From NCBI GenBank assembly GCA_001689535.1, contig LUJP01000089.1, positions 1 through 10,950 of the forward strand: a DNA stretch of 10,950 bases, read 5' to 3'. Of the stretch, positions 6,130 to 10,950 are shown piece by piece. The position numbers and the translations under genes are program-made. Every line of letters begins with the position of its first letter. Position 1 is the first letter of the stretch. The notes under the pieces are model-generated. The model saw only the letters and a program-made list of their open reading frames with translations. It did not search any database and was not told where the DNA came from. This stretch comes from Bacteroidales bacterium M5 (GTDB lineage Bacteria > Bacteroidota > Bacteroidia > Bacteroidales > Muribaculaceae).

Positions 6130-8343
6130 ATGAAAAAGGACATACTTACATCGACATATAATCGTCTGAAACGTGATATAGCGGAAAATCGCATATCTTC
6201 CGCTTTGGACGAGCTTGATGTTATGGCCCAGGCCGTTTCAGCTTCATGGAATATCACTTCAGAAATCAACCGACTTCGCGACACTTATAAGTTCCTTTGT
6301 AAGTTTGCTTTGGATGGGGCGGAGGATCCCAGCCGAAGTGTACAATATAACAGGATTAAATCGTCACTGTCAAAGCTAGCCCTGAATATTTTGAGAGAAT
6401 CGGAAATAAATGGATCCAACAGGCTCTATTTCGGGATAGTGCGCTTTGAAAGAATGCAAAAGGATTCAAATATTTCATTGCTCCTTGACAATTACAGGAA
6501 GATGAACGACCGGTATTCCCTCATGCAATTTGAGGGCAAAGGGAATCCGAATTCGGGTGAGGCAGCTAAAATTAAAAAGATACTTGAAACTCAGACTGAA
6601 CGGATTTTTAACCTGATTTGGGTCAGTCATCCTATGACGAAAGAGGATACCGATGCCATTGAAGCTGCATTAAAGGATGAAACGCTGCCTTTTGGTTTCA
6701 AGCGTCAGCTTGTCTCTGCGCTTCTCCTTGCGTCTATCGATTGTTATGATGAGTGCAAACTTGAAATATTTGCCAGAACGTATCTGAATGGTGATGCGGA
6801 ATTACAAATATATGTTGCTGTAGCACTTCTTCTGTCGTTATGGTGTAATCGACACATAGCCATGGGCGTAAGGCTTTCAGTGATTCTTGAAGCGCTAAGT
6901 GAGGACAATCAATGGAATTCAGATGTGAGGTCTATTTTCAGACTATTTGCATTGAAACGTGATTCGGAAAGGATTGAGCGTATAGTTAATGATGAGATTA
7001 TTCTAGATATGATAAAGTTGAAGCCGGATCTGGAAAAACGTCTTGGAAAGCAAACTCTGGAAGAACTGAGTGATGACTTTAATCCGGAGTGGGAGGATAT
7101 GCTCGGGAAATCAGGTATAGCAGACAAGATCAAAGAGATCAACAGTCTTCAGGAGGAAGGATGTGACGTGATGATGGCAACATTCTCCCGCCTGAAGGGA
7201 TTTCCGTTCTTTAACGACGTTTCTCACTGGTTTCTTCCGTTTGACCGATCCTATTCCGCCGTCACAAATATATTGGGTGACGCGGATTCGGAATTATCAC
7301 TTCTTATCGAGCGTTCAATGCCTATGTGTGACAGTGACAAGTATTCTATGGTGATGGCTCTGGAAGCTATGCCACAGCAAAACCGTAGGAGCATGATCAC
7401 ACAGTTTGAGGCGCTGGGAAATCAGAATAATGAAATAATGAATTCATTATTAAACCCACAGACTGCCTCCCGAGAGAAAATGGCGGATTACTATATACAG
7501 GACATATTTAGATTTTTCAAGCTTTTCCGGCGAAAATCCGAGTTTAGGAATCCGTTTAATTCGCATGTGAACCTTACTCTTATTAAGAATCTGAAAAGCG
7601 CGTTTATTGAGTTTGACGACATACTTCCCATTGCTGAATTCTATTTCAGACATAAGTATTATACCGAGGCATTGGAGCTTTTCAGATATATGGAAACCAT
7701 GGGTAGTTTTGATTTTGCTCTGCTTCAGAAAGTAGGATTCTGTCTCGAAAAGGAAGGAAAAATTGAGAAAGCTCTTTCATGCTATCGCAAGAGTGAGATG
7801 CTGAAACCGGATAGCCAGTGGACTCTCCGTCATATCGCCTCATGTCTCAGAAATCTTGGAAAGCTTGATGAAGCGATTTCTTATTACAGAAAAGTTGAGA
7901 AGGCATCAGATAATGATGTCTCGCTTGCTTTGATCATAGGCAATTGTGCTCTTGAATGCGGGCGCATAGACGAAGCCGTCAAATCGTATTACAAAGCTGA
8001 TTTCCTTGGCGACCGCGCCGGAAATGCGCTGCGCGGACTTGCTTGGAGTTATTTCTTAAAGCGGGAATACGACAAAAGCCTTAAATATTTTGAGCAGCTG
8101 ATGTCATCAGGCGAGGCAAAGACTAACGATTACATTAATTGTGGCCATCTTATGATGGCCTTGAGCCGATTCCGTGACGCGGCCGACAGATATATAATGA
8201 GCATTCATGCCGACGGAATGAGACTCGATAATTTCGAGGAGTCCTTCAAGGCCGACAGGCATTTTCTTGATGAGGCTGGAGTAGACTCCCTGATGATTGA
8301 CATTGTAATGGATACGGTTTTAAGTGAAGCTAATATAGATTGA
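6130..8343 (+). CDS. Large cytoplasmic TPR-repeat protein of unknown function
   Basis: This is a 737-aa protein without a signal peptide or membrane segment. The C-terminal part, from about residue 500, is a run of five to six tetratricopeptide repeats: near 500-527, 530-560 (VGFCLEKEGKIEKALSCYRK), 564-594, 598-626, 632-662 and 667-695. Typical W/G/Y/A/F TPR positions are visible, and such arrays bind partner proteins. The N-terminal 490 residues are mostly helical and I do not recognise a domain in them. A hydrophobic-aromatic block GFPFFNDVSHWFLPFDRSY (357-375) stands out as a likely conserved site. The start follows an A/T-rich leader with no alternative Met nearby. It heads an operon with the M3 oligopeptidase 12 nt downstream and crcB behind that. 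A role as scaffold or adaptor is only inferred from the TPRs. Confidence 0.75.
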   Translation: MKKDILTSTYNRLKRDIAENRISSALDELDVMAQAVSASWNITSEINRLRDTYKFLCKFALDGAEDPSRSVQYNRIKSSLSKLALNILRESEINGSNRLYFGIVRFERMQKDSNISLLLDNYRKMNDRYSLMQFEGKGNPNSGEAAKIKKILETQTERIFNLIWVSHPMTKEDTDAIEAALKDETLPFGFKRQLVSALLLASIDCYDECKLEIFARTYLNGDAELQIYVAVALLLSLWCNRHIAMGVRLSVILEALSEDNQWNSDVRSIFRLFALKRDSERIERIVNDEIILDMIKLKPDLEKRLGKQTLEELSDDFNPEWEDMLGKSGIADKIKEINSLQEEGCDVMMATFSRLKGFPFFNDVSHWFLPFDRSYSAVTNILGDADSELSLLIERSMPMCDSDKYSMVMALEAMPQQNRRSMITQFEALGNQNNEIMNSLLNPQTASREKMADYYIQDIFRFFKLFRRKSEFRNPFNSHVNLTLIKNLKSAFIEFDDILPIAEFYFRHKYYTEALELFRYMETMGSFDFALLQKVGFCLEKEGKIEKALSCYRKSEMLKPDSQWTLRHIASCLRNLGKLDEAISYYRKVEKASDNDVSLALIIGNCALECGRIDEAVKSYYKADFLGDRAGNALRGLAWSYFLKREYDKSLKYFEQLMSSGEAKTNDYINCGHLMMALSRFRDAADRYIMSIHADGMRLDNFEESFKADRHFLDEAGVDSLMIDIVMDTVLSEANID
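7434..7451. repeat. 18-bp perfect palindrome inside the TPR gene
   Basis: AATAATGAATTCATTATT is a perfect inverted repeat with no spacer. It lies in the coding stretch for residues about 435-441 (NEIMNSLLN region). It may be coincidental in A/T-rich codons, but its length is uncommon for a window of this size. Confidence 0.4.
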
Positions 8344-8355
8344 CAGACAGTTTCT

Positions 8356-10428
8356 ATGACACAAGAATATAACAACGCGAATCCTTTTGACAAGGAATTC
8401 GATGCATCTTATGGTTCGACTCCATTCTCCAGGATTAATCATTCGCATTTTGAACCGGCTGTAAAAAGAGGCATTGAAGAAGGTAGCAAGGCGATTGAAC
8501 AAATTTGTGATAATGATGAGCCGGCGTCCTTCGAGAACACAATCGTGGCTTTGGAAATGTCGGGGCAGGAACTTGACAGAGTTCTCAATGTGTTTTATCC
8601 CATTCTTTCCGCCAATACCGATGATGAACTGATGGAAATCAGTATGAGGATTTCACCTCTAATCAGTGATTATTCTACCTCCATTACTCTCAATGAGCCA
8701 TTATGGCAACGGGTAAAAACGGTTTATGACAAGCGGGAATCCCTTGAGTTATCTCCCGAACAAGAGATGTTGCTCCAGACCACATATGATTCCTTCGTGC
8801 GAAATGGGGCCCTGCTTAAAGGTGAGGATCGAGAGGCATACAGGAAACTTTCATCACGAATAAGCGAACTTACCACAATCTTTGGTCTGAACATCATAAA
8901 AGAGCTGAACACATACGAGATATGGCTTACAAAAGATGATCTTCAGGGTCTGACACCTGATTTGATTGAGGCGGCTTCCAACGCCGCGGCCAAGAAGGGC
9001 AGAGAAGGGGAGTATCTTTTCAGTCTAGATCAGCCTACTTATATGGGCTTTATGAAATTCTCATCAAGGCGCGATCTTCGTGAAAAATTTTACCGCCTTT
9101 ATTGCGGAAGAAACATTACGGGAAAATATTCCAACATAGAAGTATTGAAAGAAATCTCTTCGGCGCGAAGAAAGAAGGCCCAGCTCCTGGGTTTTGATAC
9201 GTTTGCCGACTATAGACTTGTTAAGACAATGGCAAAGTCAAAGGACAACGTCTATTCTCTGTTGCGGAAGCTGGCAGTATCCTATCGACCTGCGCAGATT
9301 CGAGAATTTGAGGAGCTTGAGAAATTCGCTTCCGGAATTGAAGGTGAAACTATTCATCTTCAGCCATGGGATTATAGCTATTATGCATACAAGCTTAAAA
9401 AAGAAAAGTATCAGTATGACGAAGAGGCATTGAGGCCTTATTTCGAACTGAGTAATACAATAAAAGGTGTTTTTGGCCTGGCTTCAAGATTATATGGTCT
9501 TGGATTTGAGGAATTGCATGATATTGACGTATATCATCCGGACGTAAGGGTGTTTAAGGTCACGGAAGAGAACGGTGAGTATCTCGGATTGCTTTATATG
9601 GACTTTTTCCCGCGTGAGGGCAAGCAACCAGGTGCATGGATGACTGAATTCAAGCCTCAATATAAAGATAAATCAGGTGAGGACGTCCGTCCTCATATTT
9701 CAATTGTGACGAATTTCACGAAGCCTACACCCTCCAGACCTTCATTATTGACTCCCGGGGAAGTAAGAACACTGCTTCATGAATTTGGCCATGCTCTGCA
9801 TGGATTATTGTCCAAATGCACCTTTTCGTCTCTGTCTGGCACTAATGTATATCGCGATTTCGTAGAGTTGCCTTCGCAATTCAATGAGAATTTCCTAACA
9901 CAGCGGGAGTTTCTGGAAGGGTTTGCGCAACATTATGTAACGGGAGAAAGCATTCCCCGGGAATACATCGCACAGGTTGTCGAAAGTTCTCAATTCGGTG
10001 CCGGATATTCCTGCCTGAGACAGTTGAATTTCGGCCTGATAGATATGGCATGGCACTCTATTACATCTGATGTCGAGGATGTCGCTTCCTTTGAAGTTAA
10101 AGCAGGTAAAGAAGTCGCAATATTTCCAGTAATTAAAGGTACACTTGTGTCTCCTCAGTTTAGCCACATTTTCAGTGGGGGATATGCCGCGTCCTATTAT
10201 AGTTATAAATGGTCGGAAGTGCTTGATGCGGATGCTTTTGCTGCATTCGAATCGAATGGCATCTTCGACAAAGCCACAGCCGATTCGTTCAGAAAGAATA
10301 TACTTGAAAAAGGCGGAAGTGAGCACCCCTCGGTTTTATACCAGCGCTTTCGTGGCAGAGATGCGGACATCGATGCCCTTCTTGTTAGAGACGGCATAGC
10401 CATTCCAGATGTTAATACTAAAAACTAA
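8356..10428 (+). CDS. M3-family zinc oligopeptidase (Dcp/thimet oligopeptidase type)
   Basis: This 690-aa metallopeptidase cleaves short peptides and probably acts in the cytoplasm on degradation intermediates. The zinc site is HEFGHALHG: H475, the catalytic E476 and H479, with E504 as third ligand in DFVELPSQ (501-508). The substrate-binding, transition-state block HIFSGGYAASYYSYKW (604-619) is intact, with the family's His and Tyr residues. Length matches the family (about 680-700 aa). The N-terminus (MTQEYNNANPFDKEF) has no signal peptide, unlike some secreted or lipoprotein M3 peptidases of this phylum. The N-terminal ~400 residues are the usual helical dome over the active site. It starts 12 nt after the TPR gene and ends 4 nt before crcB. 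Whether it is a dipeptidyl carboxypeptidase (Dcp) or an oligopeptidase A-like endopeptidase cannot be settled from motifs alone. Confidence 0.93.
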   Translation: MTQEYNNANPFDKEFDASYGSTPFSRINHSHFEPAVKRGIEEGSKAIEQICDNDEPASFENTIVALEMSGQELDRVLNVFYPILSANTDDELMEISMRISPLISDYSTSITLNEPLWQRVKTVYDKRESLELSPEQEMLLQTTYDSFVRNGALLKGEDREAYRKLSSRISELTTIFGLNIIKELNTYEIWLTKDDLQGLTPDLIEAASNAAAKKGREGEYLFSLDQPTYMGFMKFSSRRDLREKFYRLYCGRNITGKYSNIEVLKEISSARRKKAQLLGFDTFADYRLVKTMAKSKDNVYSLLRKLAVSYRPAQIREFEELEKFASGIEGETIHLQPWDYSYYAYKLKKEKYQYDEEALRPYFELSNTIKGVFGLASRLYGLGFEELHDIDVYHPDVRVFKVTEENGEYLGLLYMDFFPREGKQPGAWMTEFKPQYKDKSGEDVRPHISIVTNFTKPTPSRPSLLTPGEVRTLLHEFGHALHGLLSKCTFSSLSGTNVYRDFVELPSQFNENFLTQREFLEGFAQHYVTGESIPREYIAQVVESSQFGAGYSCLRQLNFGLIDMAWHSITSDVEDVASFEVKAGKEVAIFPVIKGTLVSPQFSHIFSGGYAASYYSYKWSEVLDADAFAAFESNGIFDKATADSFRKNILEKGGSEHPSVLYQRFRGRDADIDALLVRDGIAIPDVNTKN

Positions 10429-10432
10429 AAGT

Positions 10433-10825
10433 ATGGCAATATCAGATACTTTAGTGAATCTACTCCTTGTAGGTGCGGGGAGCGGAATCGGAGGTATGAC
10501 AAGATATTCTGTGGGAAAAGTTATAAATACATCATCAACAGGTGGCTTCCCATGGAGCACTCTGGCTGTAAATCTTATCGGATGTCTGATAATAGGTGTA
10601 ATTTATGGTCTTATAGGCCGTGGAATAAATATAGACACCAGTTTAAAGTTATTCCTGACGGTCGGTTTTTGTGGCGGGTTCACCACATTTTCCACTTTCG
10701 CCCACGAGAATTATCTTTTGTTCTCCGGAGAACATTTCTTTAGTTTCATTGTATATGCCGCTACTACTTTTATCTTCGGGCTCGTCCTCGTTTATTTAGG
10801 ATATCTTTTTGTACGGCAGTTTTAA
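10433..10825 (+). CDS. crcB: Fluoride channel CrcB/Fluc
   Basis: This 130-aa inner-membrane protein has four transmembrane helices. CrcB/Fluc channels work as antiparallel dimers that let cytoplasmic fluoride leak out, protecting enolase and pyrophosphatase. Family signatures are GSGIGGMTRY (16-25), PWSTLAVNLIG with N47 (40-50), and GFCGGFTTFSTF (78-89) with the pore phenylalanines F83 and F86. Helices lie near 6-28, 43-62, 71-93 and 102-126. A single full-length copy fits a homodimer. I chose ATG 10433, which gives the usual length and lies 4 nt after the peptidase stop codon. An in-frame ATG at 10409 would add eight residues and overlap the peptidase gene. It is the last gene of the TPR-M3 operon. 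I see no fluoride riboswitch directly upstream, so expression probably follows the operon promoter. Confidence 0.94.
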   Translation: MAISDTLVNLLLVGAGSGIGGMTRYSVGKVINTSSTGGFPWSTLAVNLIGCLIIGVIYGLIGRGINIDTSLKLFLTVGFCGGFTTFSTFAHENYLLFSGEHFFSFIVYAATTFIFGLVLVYLGYLFVRQF

Positions 10826-10840
10826 CGGTGAGCCTAAAAC
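10819..10840 (+). terminator. Weak hairpin over the crcB stop codon, possible terminator
   Basis: GTTTTA (10819-10824) can pair with TAAAAC (10835-10840). GG (10827-10828) continues the stem against CC (10833-10834), leaving a TGAG loop and a 2-nt bulge. An A-rich stretch follows, not a U-run, so intrinsic termination would be weak. It is the only stem I find at the end of the operon. Confidence 0.3.
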
Positions 10841-10850
10841 AATTAAAAAT

Positions 10851-10942
10851 TCTAAATGCTTAATCTCAATTCAGGGTTGCCGTGTTGTGAATATATATGA
10901 AACTCATAACTAACTAATAAAACATTTAGAGGGTGTTTCATA
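10851..10942. repeat. Two interleaved 8-bp inverted repeats downstream of crcB
   Basis: TCTAAATG (10851-10858) is the reverse complement of CATTTAGA (10923-10930). TATGAAAC (10896-10903) is the reverse complement of GTTTCATA (10935-10942). The pairs are interleaved, not nested. The region between crcB and the window edge holds no recognisable gene, and its right part merges with the putative IS tip. Confidence 0.35.
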
Positions 10943-10950
10943 ACGATTGT
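10929..10950 (+). mobile_element. Possible terminus of an insertion sequence running off the right edge
   Basis: The last 22 nt start GAGGGTGTTTCATAAC, which resembles a Bacteroidota IS terminal inverted repeat. They match the reverse complement of window positions 1-22 at 13 of 22 bases (11 of the first 15). If real, the element extends to the right of the window. No transposase is visible within the window. Confidence 0.35.

Noticed and set aside
9895..10326. 143-codon open frame on the minus strand inside the M3 peptidase gene
   Set aside because: It lies fully antisense to the conserved zinc-site and substrate-binding region, with no promoter or recognisable protein features.
10409..10432. 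Earlier crcB start at ATG 10409
   Set aside because: It adds eight polar residues, overlaps the peptidase gene by 20 nt, and is not needed for the first membrane helix; ATG 10433 fits the family length better.
1..10950. CRISPR array, tRNA, rRNA, tmRNA or known defence system
   Set aside because: No spaced direct repeats, no cloverleaf or rRNA-like sequence, and none of the proteins belongs to a defence family I recognise.

Overview
The window looks like Bacteroidota chromosome, most likely order Bacteroidales (a gut Muribaculaceae- or Bacteroides-like lineage; the exact genus is inference). Three things support this. Upstream regions carry TAnnTTTG -7 elements, some with a TTTG or ATTG box about 19-23 nt upstream, which is the sigma-ABfr-type promoter of this phylum. 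Start codons are preceded by A/T-rich sequence instead of Shine-Dalgarno motifs. Families typical of the phylum are present: DUF5606, the THUMP-like-domain methyltransferase, and PyrK-dependent PyrD.

Layout: (1) 113-1791, plus strand: pyrK-pyrD, the two subunits of NAD-dependent class 1B dihydroorotate dehydrogenase, overlapping by 7 nt behind a near-consensus promoter. (2) 1785-3556, minus strand: a three-gene operon of a DUF5606 protein, a hemerythrin-domain (di-iron) protein and a LuxR-type regulator with a degenerate receiver. The last two are coupled by TGATG, and the regulator's stop codon runs into the end of pyrD. (3) 3557-3758: a divergent promoter region. (4) 3759-4784, plus strand: a Yip1-type membrane protein followed by smpB (trans-translation). 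(5) 4796-5995, minus strand: a class I SAM methyltransferase whose promoter lies so close to the start codon that the mRNA may be leaderless. (6) 6008-6104: a second divergent region with a 12-bp palindrome. (7) 6130-10825, plus strand: a tight operon of a 737-aa TPR protein, a cytoplasmic M3 (thimet/Dcp-type) zinc oligopeptidase and a CrcB/Fluc fluoride channel.

Most of the window is ordinary housekeeping sequence. The most interesting parts are the hemerythrin/LuxR pair, a plausible but untested redox, oxygen or nitric-oxide sensing module, and the two window edges. Each edge carries exactly 22 nt that resemble related insertion-sequence termini (GAGGnTGTnTnAnAA, both oriented as if the elements lie outside the window). 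This suggests the 10.95 kb is an interval bounded by IS copies, perhaps a contig broken at repeats. I see no CRISPR array, tRNA, rRNA or complete mobile element, and nothing that clearly forms a defence system. No gene-free stretch exceeds 300 bases.
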